From assembly GCA_030765245.1 (NCBI GenBank), contig JAVCCX010000223.1:1-6478 (forward strand): a stretch of 6,478 nt of DNA. Reading direction: 5' to 3'. Numbering within the stretch: the first letter of the stretch is position 1; each line of letters opens with the position of its first letter. Origin of the DNA: Candidatus Zophobacter franzmannii (GTDB taxonomy: Bacteria > Cloacimonadota > Cloacimonadia > Cloacimonadales > JAFGVF01). This document shows positions 1 to 6,174 of the stretch, piece by piece. Made by a program: the position numbers and the translations under genes. The notes under the pieces are model-generated. The model had not been told where the DNA came from. It ran no database searches and worked only from the letters and a program-made list of their open reading frames with translations.

Positions 1-30
1 CCAATCCATCGCAATTATAACGAACTGAGA

Positions 31-60
31 TTGATTAAAACTTGACGATACAAATACAAT
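31..60 (+). promoter_or_regulatory. candidate sigma70-like promoter for tag
   Basis: TTGATT (31-36) and TACAAT (55-60) are separated by 18 nt, close to the sigma70 consensus. Transcription would start near 67, leaving a leader of about 30 nt before the tag start codon. A nearby TTGACG (42-47) has no matching -10 box. The call rests on sequence pattern only; AT-rich DNA gives such matches by chance. Confidence 0.4.
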
Positions 61-97
61 TTCAGAGAAATAGAAAAATTCAATAATTGAGGTAAAC

Positions 98-667
98 ATG
101 AAAGTACGATGCCAATGGTGTGGAGACAATCCACTTTATATAGAATACCATGATAAGGAATGGGGAACACCTCTTCATAATGATAGGTTACTCTTTGAAT
201 TCCTTATTCTCGAAGGAGCACAGGCAGGACTAAGTTGGATAACAATTCTTAAGAAACGTGAGAACTACCGAAAAGCATTTGATAACTTTGATTGTGACAA
301 GATTGCACAATATACCCAAGAGGATATTGATAGATTAATGGCTAATGCCGGGATTGTACGTAATGCTAAAAAGATTAACTCTACTATCCAAAATGCCAAA
401 GCTGTACTCAAAATCAAAGAGGAGTTTGGTTCTCTGGATGCTTATATCTGGAGTTTTGTTAATGGAAAACCAATTCATAATGTTTTCAAATCTATGTCTG
501 AGTTACCTGCAAAGACAGAGTTAGCAGAAGTGATGAGTAAAGAGCTTAAGAAGCGTGGTCTAAACTTTGTCGGTCCAACGATCTGTTATGCCTTTATGCA
601 GGCTACAGGGATGGTTAATGACCACACAACTGAGTGTTTTAGGTATGAAGAGTGTGGGGATAGCTGA
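98..667 (+). CDS. tag: DNA-3-methyladenine glycosylase I
   Basis: This cytoplasmic base-excision repair enzyme removes 3-methyladenine from alkylated DNA and leaves an abasic site. The 189-aa length matches the family (E. coli Tag is 187 aa). The zinc-binding residues of the HhH-superfamily Tag fold are all present: Cys5, His18, His176 and Cys180, each offset by one from E. coli Cys4/His17/His175/Cys179. The motif LEGAQAGLSW (38-47) carries the conserved Glu39 and Trp47, and Tyr17 matches the base-pocket Tyr16. The ATG at 98 is preceded by TGAGGT with a 5-nt gap, and the N-terminal CxWC context fixes this start. It is the first gene of a same-strand row; 30 nt separate it from the broken acetyltransferase gene. 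It looks intact and functional. Confidence 0.96.
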   Translation: MKVRCQWCGDNPLYIEYHDKEWGTPLHNDRLLFEFLILEGAQAGLSWITILKKRENYRKAFDNFDCDKIAQYTQEDIDRLMANAGIVRNAKKINSTIQNAKAVLKIKEEFGSLDAYIWSFVNGKPIHNVFKSMSELPAKTELAEVMSKELKKRGLNFVGPTICYAFMQATGMVNDHTTECFRYEECGDS

Positions 668-697
668 TATTTGATAGTCTAAGATTTAGAAGAGAGG

Positions 698-993
698 ATG
701 GAATGGATATATGATCAGAGTAGAATTGATTGGGAAGAACTCTCGCTGATGGTGCTGATTGCTCATATATCTGTGATATTGCCTTACACCCTGATTATCA
801 TGGCCTTGGGCTAGGCAAAGCAATTGTGCAAAAACTGATTAATATGTCTAAGGGACATAAGAAGATTATTCTATATTCAAATCCAGGTAAAGAGGGGTTT
901 TATGCAAAACTCGGATTCAAAAGAATGAATACTGCTATGACAATTTTTGAAAATGAAGAAGATATGATTGAAAATGGAACTATTTCTAGCTAA
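698..993 (+). pseudogene. GNAT-family N-acetyltransferase, internal deletion with frameshift
   Basis: GNAT enzymes transfer an acetyl group from acetyl-CoA to an amine; the substrate here is unknown. The reading frame from ATG 698 gives MEWIYDQSRIDWEELS, which as I recall is the usual N-terminus of a ~140-aa GNAT group, then drifts into nonsense and stops at 812-814. The frame from TTG 730 to 993 gives the C-terminal part, starting GRTLADGADCSYICDIA, with the acetyl-CoA loop YHGLGLGKA and the ending GKEGFYAKLGFKRMNTAM. About 40 residues of the middle (the first strands and helices) appear lost, and the two halves lie in different frames. The TTG at 730 directly follows an in-frame TGA and has no good ribosome binding site, so the 87-aa C-terminal frame is probably not made efficiently. 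It sits between tag and the DJ-1-like gene. A short functional CoA-binding remnant cannot be excluded. Confidence 0.8.
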
Positions 994-1022
994 GCAGAAT
1001 AGATAGATTGAGGGATGTATTT

Positions 1023-1619
1023 ATGAATGTACATGTGAAGAAAGTACTTTTGTTACTTGCCAATGGATTCGAGATGTATGAGGCAAGCGTGTTTATAGAT
1101 GTTATTGGATGGAACTATGTATCCGGTGATAGATTAACTCAGCTATACTCATGTGGGTTAACCAAAGAGATTAACACAGCCTTTAAACAAAAGGTCATTG
1201 TTGATTATACCGTCGATGAGATAGTCGTCGATGAATTTGATGCAATTGCCATTCCCGGAGGGTTTGAAGAGTATGACTTCTACATAGATGCTTACAACGA
1301 TGAATTTGTGGGCTTGATAAGAAAGTTCCATGAACAGAATAAATTAGTCGTTTCTATCTGCACCGGAGCGATACCGATTGCCAAAAGTGGGATTTTAGCG
1401 GGTAAAAATCGAACAACTTACAAGTTAAGCCCGAAAAATCAGGGAAGGTTAAGAGAGATGGGAGTTAATGTTGTAAATAAACCTATTGTAGAAGACTCTA
1501 ACATAATCAAATCCTGGAATCCTTCAACTGCCATGGATGTCGCTTTCCTATTACTCGAGAGATTAACCACTCAAGAAAACTCACTCTACATCAAGGAGAT
1601 AATGGGCTTTAAATTATAA
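1023..1619 (+). CDS. DJ-1/PfpI family protein
   Basis: This 198-aa cytosolic protein has the flavodoxin-like DJ-1/PfpI (class I glutamine amidotransferase-like) fold. It opens with KKVLLLLANGFEMYEASVF, where Glu17 is the conserved acid that holds the reactive cysteine. IPGGF lies at 77-81 and the nucleophile elbow SICTGAIPIAKSG at 111-123 puts the catalytic Cys at 113. SWNPSTAMDVAFLLLE near the C-terminus is typical of a bacterial subgroup I associate with clostridia. Family members include chaperones, glyoxalases or deglycases, and proteases; the substrate cannot be read from sequence. I chose ATG 1023 because GAGGG (1010-1014) precedes it by 8 nt. A TTG start at 1008 would lie upstream of that site and add five residues outside the fold. 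It follows the broken GNAT gene by 29 nt and probably shares its transcript. Confidence 0.85.
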   Translation: MNVHVKKVLLLLANGFEMYEASVFIDVIGWNYVSGDRLTQLYSCGLTKEINTAFKQKVIVDYTVDEIVVDEFDAIAIPGGFEEYDFYIDAYNDEFVGLIRKFHEQNKLVVSICTGAIPIAKSGILAGKNRTTYKLSPKNQGRLREMGVNVVNKPIVEDSNIIKSWNPSTAMDVAFLLLERLTTQENSLYIKEIMGFKL

Positions 1620-1680
1620 TAGTGCAGGTTTTTCACAATAATATGGTCAAGATAAGTAAATACACTTTAAGGAGTTGATT

Positions 1681-2094
1681 ATGAAAAAGCTTACAATTCT
1701 TGCCTTACTATTGACATTCATGTTCTCATTAGTTGCTAATGACCGAGAGATGAGATCTGGTAATAGATCTGAAGAAATACCACGAGTGACCGCTGCTGAG
1801 AGAGCAGAAAGGATCATGGAACGTTACACTGAGGAGTTAGTCCTTACGACTAAACAAGCAGCTACAATAAGAGTTATTGTAGTGGATAGAACCACATTCA
1901 TGCAGGAAAACAGACCTGATAGAGATTCATCAGATTTAGAACAGAAAGCTACTTTGAAAAGATTGAAGAAGATATTGAAACGCTATGATGAACGGATATG
2001 TAATCAACTTGACAAGAAACAGATAAAGCTATTTAAAAAGATGCAGAAGAACCAAGCTAAGATGATGAGAAAAGAGCGTGGATCCAAATACTAA
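1681..2094 (+). CDS. small secreted basic protein with LTxxQ-like motifs
   Basis: This 137-aa protein has a clear Sec signal peptide: MKK, a hydrophobic core (residues 4-18), and probable cleavage after Ala19 (SLVA/ND). There is no lipobox cysteine, so it should be released into the periplasm. The mature part looks helical and very basic. LTTKQ at 55-59 and LDKKQ at 110-114 resemble the paired LTxxQ motifs of Spy/CpxP-like periplasmic chaperones and of small Bacteroidota proteins of similar layout. That family assignment is an inference from motif and architecture, not a confident match. A single Cys107 is present. ATG 1681 is chosen over TTG 1675 because AAGGAG (1669-1674) sits 6 nt upstream of the ATG. 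It lies 61 nt after the DJ-1-like gene and immediately before a terminator. A short in-frame repeat (AGATCTG at 1753 and 1765) encodes RSG/NRS. Confidence 0.75.
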   Translation: MKKLTILALLLTFMFSLVANDREMRSGNRSEEIPRVTAAERAERIMERYTEELVLTTKQAATIRVIVVDRTTFMQENRPDRDSSDLEQKATLKRLKKILKRYDERICNQLDKKQIKLFKKMQKNQAKMMRKERGSKY

Positions 2095-2117
2095 GAAACA
2101 TCTATAGCAATATACAC

Positions 2118-2160
2118 AAATAGAGACACCCGAATTTCGGAGGTCTCTATTTATATTTTA
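2118..2160 (+). terminator. intrinsic terminator after the tag row
   Basis: AAATAGAGAC (2118-2127) pairs with GTCTCTATTT (2143-2152). An inner CCGA/TCGG stem (2130-2133 with 2137-2140) caps the hairpin. A T-rich stretch, TTTATATTTTA, follows. It ends the + strand row and faces the 3' side of the minus-strand remnant, so it may work in both directions. Confidence 0.8.
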
Positions 2161-2233
2161 TAGATTTTACGCACAAATATTGGATACAAACTATTAATAC
2201 TTACTTGTTTTTTCCTCAAGAGCCGGGTTCTTT

Positions 2234-2251
2234 AATCAATGTAATCAATGT
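2234..2251. repeat. 9-bp perfect tandem duplication
   Basis: AATCAATGT occurs twice in tandem (2234-2242 and 2243-2251). On the minus strand it falls inside the LamG-like remnant and encodes TLI-TLI, so it keeps the reading frame. Confidence 0.85.
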
Positions 2252-2287
2252 GGCGTTAAATGATTCTAAGTCAGGTATATCAATATA

Positions 2288-2318
2288 CCCGTCAGACCCG
2301 TCAAATTCCGTCAAACTC
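2288..2318. repeat. short tandem CCGTCA units with frameshifting duplication
   Basis: CCGTCA occurs at 2289, 2298 and 2308. The copies CGTCAAATTC (2299-2308) and CGTCAAACTC (2309-2318) differ at one base. The extra 10-nt copy shifts the minus-strand frame just after the signal peptide of the LamG-like remnant. Confidence 0.8.
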
Positions 2319-2449
2319 CAAGCAGTTACCTGCAGTATTGTCAATTGCTGAGAGCGTGACAGTCATAAGCAATGTAAATAGAATTAGCAAACCCTGTTTC
2401 ATAGTTTTCTCCAGTTTTTTAAAATGTTGCGGAATAGCAAATACTAGTG

Positions 2450-2464
2450 ATGCCATATTGGCAT
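2450..2464. repeat. small inverted repeat upstream of the LamG-like remnant
   Basis: ATGCCA and TGGCAT flank a 3-nt TAT centre. It lies about 50 nt upstream of the minus-strand start codon, where an operator could sit, but the size is compatible with chance. Confidence 0.35.
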
Positions 2465-2627
2465 TTCAACGGATAAGTTCTTTATACCCCTTACGAATGA
2501 TTTAGATTCAATAAACTAACTTTCAATGTCAAGTTACTTTTTATTAAAGCATTATTCTGCATGAGTTTGAACACATCTGTCAGGACTCTGAAATATGTAC
2601 TCGGTTTTTTATCAATAGAAGGGTTCA

Positions 2628-2707
2628 CAGGCAATTATCAGATATATAGATAAAACTATAACAGGTTATATTTGACAAATATATAGAATGAAATAACTTA
2701 TTGCCTG
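2628..2707. repeat. 8-bp inverted repeat enclosing an AT-rich segment
   Basis: CAGGCAAT (2628-2635) and ATTGCCTG (2700-2707) are perfect inverted copies 64 nt apart. The enclosed segment is very AT-rich and contains a palindrome, TATATTT-GAC-AAATATA (2667-2683). Function is unknown; it may be regulatory or a decayed element. Confidence 0.45.
2672..2699 (+). promoter_or_regulatory. candidate upstream promoter toward tRNA-Leu/tig
   Basis: A consensus TTGACA (2672-2677) is followed after 16 nt by TAACTT (2694-2699). The -35 box is embedded in a 7-bp-arm palindrome (2667-2683), which could bind a dimeric regulator. It would be a distal promoter about 75 nt upstream of the better one at 2749. Confidence 0.35.
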
Positions 2708-2748
2708 AGAGAGGATAAGGAAGTGTGTAATAAGGGGTGAATTCTTGC

Positions 2749-2776
2749 TTGACACACTAACTGTTCAAAATATTGT
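2749..2776 (+). promoter_or_regulatory. promoter for tRNA-Leu and probably tig-clpP-clpX
   Basis: A perfect -35 box TTGACA (2749-2754), a 16-nt spacer and TATTGT (2771-2776) place the expected start near 2783, almost exactly at the tRNA 5' end (2785). This is the best promoter in the window. No other promoter is evident before tig, so it may also drive the protease cluster by read-through. Confidence 0.65.
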
Positions 2777-2784
2777 GACGCCGT

Positions 2785-2870
<86 letters not shown>

Positions 2871-2909
2871 TTTTTTTTAATTAGAAAATAGTATATAAAG
2901 GAGCCTGTT

Positions 2910-4175
2910 GTGAAAGTAGAAATCAAAGACAAAAGCCAGGTGCTACAAGAAGTTGTAATTACTGTTGATGCAGAGACTGCAATGAAGGATTACACAAAGT
3001 GTTTAAAGAAAGTTGGAAATAAAGTAGTTATCCCGGGTTACAGAAAAGGTAAAGCCCCTCTTAGCAGAGTAGAAAAAGACTATGAGTCTCATGCTGGTGA
3101 AGAGTTTTATAGAACCTACATTGATAAATATTATCAACAAGCCCTTAAAGATAATGAAATGCACCCTATCTCCGAACCTGTTCCTCAGAACATCGAATGG
3201 GAGAAGGATCAAGAATTCATTCTTACTCTTACTTATGAAGTAGAGCCAACTATTGAAATAGCTACTTATGAAGGTCTTGAAGTTCCTTTCGCTCCTATCC
3301 CAATCTCTACTCAATTAAATCAATATATTGATTCATTACGCAATAGAGCTGCTGTTTCTGTTGATGTTGATGAACCTATCGAGAAGAATGATATTATTGA
3401 AACTACAGTTACTCTTGCTGATAGCGATATCAAGCGTGAGTTCCTTATAGATGATTCTCTTGGTGAGAAATTCGTCAATGATGCGCTTGGTAAGAAGATT
3501 GGTGATGAGTTCGCTACAGAACTTGAGAACCGCCTGATAGACAAAGATGCTAAGAATCCAGAAGAGATGGTAGCTGTTAAAGTTAGTATTGATTCTGTTA
3601 GAAGAACTCAGCTTCCTGAAGTCAATGATGACTTTGCAAAAGACTTCGAGTATGATAATGTTGAAGACATGATGGCTAAGCTTACTGAAGAGTTATCTGT
3701 AGATAATGAAAAGAGCAACCGTGAAAACAGACGCTCTAACATGCTTAACAAGATTTCTGATGCAAATGACTTTGAAGTGCCTGAAATTATGATTGAAAAC
3801 TATTCATACCACATGGCAAAACCATATATTGAGGCTTATAATATAGAAGCAGAGAAGTTACTTCCAATGTTCAAAGAGAATGCTAAGAAAGAAGTTAAGA
3901 ACTATTATGTGCTCAAAACACTTATCGATGTAGTAACTTCAGAAATTACTGATGAATTTAGAGAAGAAGTTATCGCTCGTTTTGCTAAAGAAGAGAAGAA
4001 GAGCGTTGACGAATATAAAGAGACTCGCAATGAGATGATCAAATCAGATGATTTTGAAGAGATCTTAAAAACAGAAAACCTTTACAGATGGTTAGAAGAG
4101 AAGAATACTTTTATTGACCCTCCTGTAGAGGAAACACCTGCTTCCGAGGAAACTGAAACAACCCCCGAAGCCTAA
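2910..4175 (+). CDS. tig: trigger factor, ribosome-associated chaperone
   Basis: Trigger factor binds the ribosome next to the exit tunnel and shields nascent chains. The 421-aa length fits the family (E. coli 432 aa). The N-terminal ribosome-binding domain covers about 1-115 and has the signature GYRKGKAP at 43-50, equivalent to GFRKGKxP. The PPIase-like domain is roughly 152-232. It is shortened and lacks recognisable FKBP active-site motifs such as GxGxxxPGFE, so proline isomerase activity is doubtful. The helical C-terminal substrate-binding domain follows from LPEVNDDFAKDF (235-246) to about 405, and the tail is acidic and low-complexity (PPVEETPASEETETTPEA). The GTG start at 2910 has AAAGGAG (2897-2903) 6 nt upstream. 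clpP begins 15 nt after its stop, so the three genes form an operon. Confidence 0.95.
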   Translation: MKVEIKDKSQVLQEVVITVDAETAMKDYTKCLKKVGNKVVIPGYRKGKAPLSRVEKDYESHAGEEFYRTYIDKYYQQALKDNEMHPISEPVPQNIEWEKDQEFILTLTYEVEPTIEIATYEGLEVPFAPIPISTQLNQYIDSLRNRAAVSVDVDEPIEKNDIIETTVTLADSDIKREFLIDDSLGEKFVNDALGKKIGDEFATELENRLIDKDAKNPEEMVAVKVSIDSVRRTQLPEVNDDFAKDFEYDNVEDMMAKLTEELSVDNEKSNRENRRSNMLNKISDANDFEVPEIMIENYSYHMAKPYIEAYNIEAEKLLPMFKENAKKEVKNYYVLKTLIDVVTSEITDEFREEVIARFAKEEKKSVDEYKETRNEMIKSDDFEEILKTENLYRWLEEKNTFIDPPVEETPASEETETTPEA

Positions 4176-4190
4176 TCTTAAGGAGTAACT

Positions 4191-4775
4191 GTGAGCTTTA
4201 TACCTTTTGTTATTGAACAGACAGGTCATAGTGAAAGATCATATGATATCTTTTCACGCCTTCTTAAAGACAGAATCATCTTTATAGGTGGTCCAATCAA
4301 TGATATCGTTTCAAATCTTGTTGTAGCACAGCTCTTACATTTAGAAGCTGAAGCTCCTGACAAAGATATATATATGTATATCAACAGCCCGGGTGGTGTT
4401 ATCACTTCCGGTCTTGCTATTTATGATACAATGCAATACATAAAACCTGATGTAAGCACTATTTGTGTTGGTCAGGCTGCCAGTATGGGTGCTGTTCTTC
4501 TTGCGGCAGGTGCAATCGGTAAGAGATTTGCCCTTCCAAGCAGTAGAGTTATGATCCATCAACCACTTGGTGGTGCTCAGGGTCAAGCTACTGATATTGA
4601 GATTCAAGCAAAAGAGATTGTTTATATGAAAGACCAACTTGCCGGGATTCTCCATAAGCATACAGGCAAAACTGTTAAGAAGATTAAGGCTGACTCTGAT
4701 AGAAACTTCTTTATGAGTGCAGATGAAGCTCTTACATATGGCATCCTCGATACAGTTATCGAGAAAAGAAAGTAG
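4191..4775 (+). CDS. clpP: ATP-dependent Clp protease proteolytic subunit
   Basis: ClpP forms a double-heptamer peptidase barrel that degrades proteins unfolded by ClpX. The protein is 194 aa, the usual length, and its numbering matches B. subtilis ClpP without gaps. Ser98 (GQAASMGA, 94-101) and His123 (MIHQP, 121-125) of the catalytic triad are present. The third position, Asp172 in B. subtilis, is Asn172 here (motif [10 protein letters not shown]; codon AAC at 4704-4706). The oligomerization-sensor residues Asp170 and Arg171 are kept. The N-terminus ([21 protein letters not shown]) is well conserved and shows no propeptide. The GTG start at 4191 has AAGGAG (4180-4185) 5 nt upstream. clpX follows after 8 nt. 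Activity is likely, since Asn is tolerated in Listeria ClpP1 as I recall, but it may be altered. Confidence 0.96.
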   Translation: MSFIPFVIEQTGHSERSYDIFSRLLKDRIIFIGGPINDIVSNLVVAQLLHLEAEAPDKDIYMYINSPGGVITSGLAIYDTMQYIKPDVSTICVGQAASMGAVLLAAGAIGKRFALPSSRVMIHQPLGGAQGQATDIEIQAKEIVYMKDQLAGILHKHTGKTVKKIKADSDRNFFMSADEALTYGILDTVIEKRK

Positions 4776-4779
4776 GTGA
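4774..4779 (+). promoter_or_regulatory. clpX ribosome binding site overlapping the clpP stop codon
   Basis: AGGTGA (4774-4779) uses the last two bases of the clpP TAG stop (4773-4775) and lies 4 nt before the clpX GTG. This arrangement suggests translational coupling of ClpX to ClpP. Confidence 0.6.
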
Positions 4780-4783
4780 ATTC

Positions 4784-6004
4784 GTGAGTGAGATATTAGA
4801 AGAAAGCTGTTCGATATGCGGTAAATCACAATCTGAAGCCAACTCCATGATCCATGGCGTTAATGGTAACATCTGTGATGAATGTGTTGAATTCTGCCAT
4901 GATATGGTTCATGACAAACCTACCGTAGGTGATGAGACAAACGAGTTTGTTCTCCCAACTCCCTTAGAGTTGAAACAGTACCTTGATCAGTATGTTATTG
5001 ACCAGGATAAGGCAAAGAGAGTTATCTCTGTTGCTGTGTACAATCATTATAAAAGAATCTTTAAGCAAGGCAAGACTAAGACTGATATTGATATAGAGAA
5101 GAGTAATATCCTCATGCTTGGACCTACAGGTTCAGGTAAAACACTTATTGCTCAGACCCTTGCCAAATTCCTAAAAGTACCATTTGCGATCGCTGATGCT
5201 ACTACCCTCACAGAAGCCGGTTATGTTGGTGATGATGTTGAGAATATACTCACTCGTCTCCTGCAAAGTGCTGACTTTGATGTTGAGAAAGCCCAGCGTG
5301 GTATTATCTATATAGATGAACTCGATAAGATAGCTCGTAAATCTGAGACTACTTCCATAACAAGAGATGTTTCAGGTGAAGGTGTTCAGCAGGCATTGTT
5401 GAAGATCCTTGAAGGTTCTATCGTTAATGTTCCGCCAAAAGGTGGAAGAAAACACCCTTATCAAGACTTTATCCACTTAGATACTAAAGATATTCTCTTT
5501 GTCTGTGGTGGTGCGTTCTTTGGCCTTGAGAAGCTTATCAAGGGTAGATTGCATAAGAAGACTATCGGCTTTGATAGTGACATGAAACATTTTGAAGAGG
5601 ATAGAGACCTTTTGAGTAAGGTTGGATATGAAGACATGCTTAAGTTTGGGATTATCCCTGAACTTATCGGTCGTCTTCCTGTTGTAACCGCTCTCCAGGA
5701 ACTTACAGAAGAAGCATTGGTCAAGATTCTTACAGAGCCTAAGAACAGTATTGTTAAGCAGTATGCTAAGCTCTTTGAGTATGATGGTGTTGATCTTAAG
5801 TTTGAAAAGAAAGCTCTGAAAGCTATTGCTGAAATGGCAACTAAGCAGAAGACAGGAGCAAGAAGTCTCCGTTCTATTATGGAAAATACAATGCTTGAGA
5901 TTATGTTCGACATCCCTGATATGGATGATGTTGTTGAATGCATAATCACTGAGGATGTTGTCCGTAATGGTGCAGTACCGAAATATAAGCGTAAAAAGCT
6001 TTAA
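4784..6004 (+). CDS. clpX: ATP-dependent Clp protease ATP-binding subunit ClpX
   Basis: ClpX is a hexameric AAA+ unfoldase that recognises tagged proteins and threads them into ClpP. The 406-aa protein is complete. The N-terminal zinc domain has Cys9/Cys12 and Cys31/Cys34. The AAA+ core follows: Walker A GPTGSGKT (113-120), pore loop GYVG (146-149), Walker [10 protein letters not shown] (174-182, Asp178/Glu179), RKH loop (222-224), the ClpP-docking loop IGF (261-263), arginine finger Arg297 (ELIGRLP) and sensor II GARSLR (358-363). The docking loop shows that it is built to work with the ClpP encoded just upstream. The GTG start at 4784 is set by AGGTGA and by the conserved distance to the first zinc cysteine. 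It is the last gene of the operon and is followed by a terminator 12 nt later. Confidence 0.97.
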   Translation: MSEILEESCSICGKSQSEANSMIHGVNGNICDECVEFCHDMVHDKPTVGDETNEFVLPTPLELKQYLDQYVIDQDKAKRVISVAVYNHYKRIFKQGKTKTDIDIEKSNILMLGPTGSGKTLIAQTLAKFLKVPFAIADATTLTEAGYVGDDVENILTRLLQSADFDVEKAQRGIIYIDELDKIARKSETTSITRDVSGEGVQQALLKILEGSIVNVPPKGGRKHPYQDFIHLDTKDILFVCGGAFFGLEKLIKGRLHKKTIGFDSDMKHFEEDRDLLSKVGYEDMLKFGIIPELIGRLPVVTALQELTEEALVKILTEPKNSIVKQYAKLFEYDGVDLKFEKKALKAIAEMATKQKTGARSLRSIMENTMLEIMFDIPDMDDVVECIITEDVVRNGAVPKYKRKKL

Positions 6005-6015
6005 ATAAATATGTT

Positions 6016-6041
6016 AAGCCCGAGCAATCGGGCTTTTTTTT
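6016..6041 (+). terminator. intrinsic terminator of the tig-clpP-clpX operon
   Basis: AAGCCCGA (6016-6023) pairs perfectly with TCGGGCTT (6028-6035) around a GCAA (GNRA-type) tetraloop. A run of eight T residues (6034-6041) ends it. It is a textbook rho-independent terminator placed 12 nt after the clpX stop. Confidence 0.95.
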
Positions 6042-6052
6042 ATAAGTTATTC

Positions 6053-6065
6053 TCCCTCGAGGGGA
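6053..6065. repeat. GC-rich palindrome after the terminator
   Basis: CCCTCGAGGG (6054-6063) is a perfect 10-bp palindrome. It is the first of the row of palindromes that fills the rest of the window. Confidence 0.6.
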
Positions 6066-6070
6066 TAAGT

Positions 6071-6092
6071 CAATTTGCTAATTAGCAAATTG
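6071..6092. repeat. perfect 22-bp palindrome
   Basis: The left arm CAATTTGCTAA (6071-6081) is followed without spacer by its exact reverse complement TTAGCAAATTG (6082-6092). With no loop, it suits a dimeric protein site or a recombination or transposition end better than an RNA hairpin. Function is unknown. Confidence 0.85.
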
Positions 6093-6107
6093 GATGACGG
6101 GTTAATT

Positions 6108-6152
6108 CCCCTTCCTGAAGGGGTGCCGTTGAAAACGGCGAGGTAGTTAGTC
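6108..6152. repeat. REP-like twin hairpin
   Basis: CCCCTTC/GAAGGGG (6108-6114 with 6117-6123) is followed one base later by GCCGTT-GAA-AACGGC (6125-6139) and a conserved-looking tail, GAGGTAGTTAGTC (6140-6152). Two adjacent GC-rich hairpins plus a fixed tail resemble extragenic palindromes (REP) mobilised by RAYT transposases in many bacteria. This identity is inferred from form only; no transposase gene is in the window. Confidence 0.6.
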
Positions 6153-6174
6153 TTTTCTGGCATTGATTTTATTT

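Larger units (their letters stand above)
2216..2402 (-). pseudogene. 5' remnant of a secreted LamG-like (jelly-roll) protein
   Basis: On the minus strand, GGAG (2412-2409) precedes an ATG at 2402-2400 by 6 nt. It opens a signal peptide, MKQGLLILFTLLMTVTLSA, followed by IDNTAGNCLEFDGI and a TGA at 2303-2301. Moving by one base restores FDGSDGYIDIPDLESFN, which resembles the first strand of LamG/concanavalin A-like domains (typical pattern LEFDGxDDYVEIP). That frame stops at 2218-2216 after NATLITLIKEPGS. A 10-nt imperfect tandem duplication explains the frameshift; removing one copy yields a 58-aa open frame. Even so, the usual ~150-residue domain and the rest of the protein are missing. Intact relatives would be exported surface or extracellular proteins, often binding carbohydrate. 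The LamG call is my inference from a short stretch. Confidence 0.65.
2403..2784. other. intergenic region between the LamG-like remnant and tRNA-Leu
   Basis: I find no credible gene on either strand in these ~380 nt. The visible content is a small palindrome at 2450-2464, an 8-bp inverted repeat spanning 2628-2707, and two promoter-like sequences reading toward the tRNA. An open + strand frame at 2260-2505 has no ribosome binding site, no recognisable protein and runs antisense to the LamG-like remnant, so I do not call it. Confidence 0.6.

Noticed and set aside
1..2160. tag / GNAT / DJ-1 row as a new defence or resistance island
   Set aside because: The genes are common housekeeping or accessory families, one is broken, and no mobile-element boundaries or integrase are visible around them.
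2260..2505. 81-aa open frame on the + strand
   Set aside because: It is antisense to the signal-peptide gene remnant, lacks a ribosome binding site and encodes no recognisable motif.
2527..2532. TTGACA on the minus strand as a promoter for the LamG-like remnant
   Set aside because: No acceptable -10 box lies 15-19 nt downstream, so the hexamer alone is not enough.
2892..2898. TATATAA before tig as a -10 box
   Set aside because: It overlaps the ribosome binding site, so transcription would start at or after the tig start codon.
4341..4829. 162-aa open frame on the minus strand over clpP
   Set aside because: It is a shadow of the conserved clpP coding frame and has no domain features. The same holds for the minus-strand frames inside tig (3003-3314, 3320-3544) and clpX (5461-5949).
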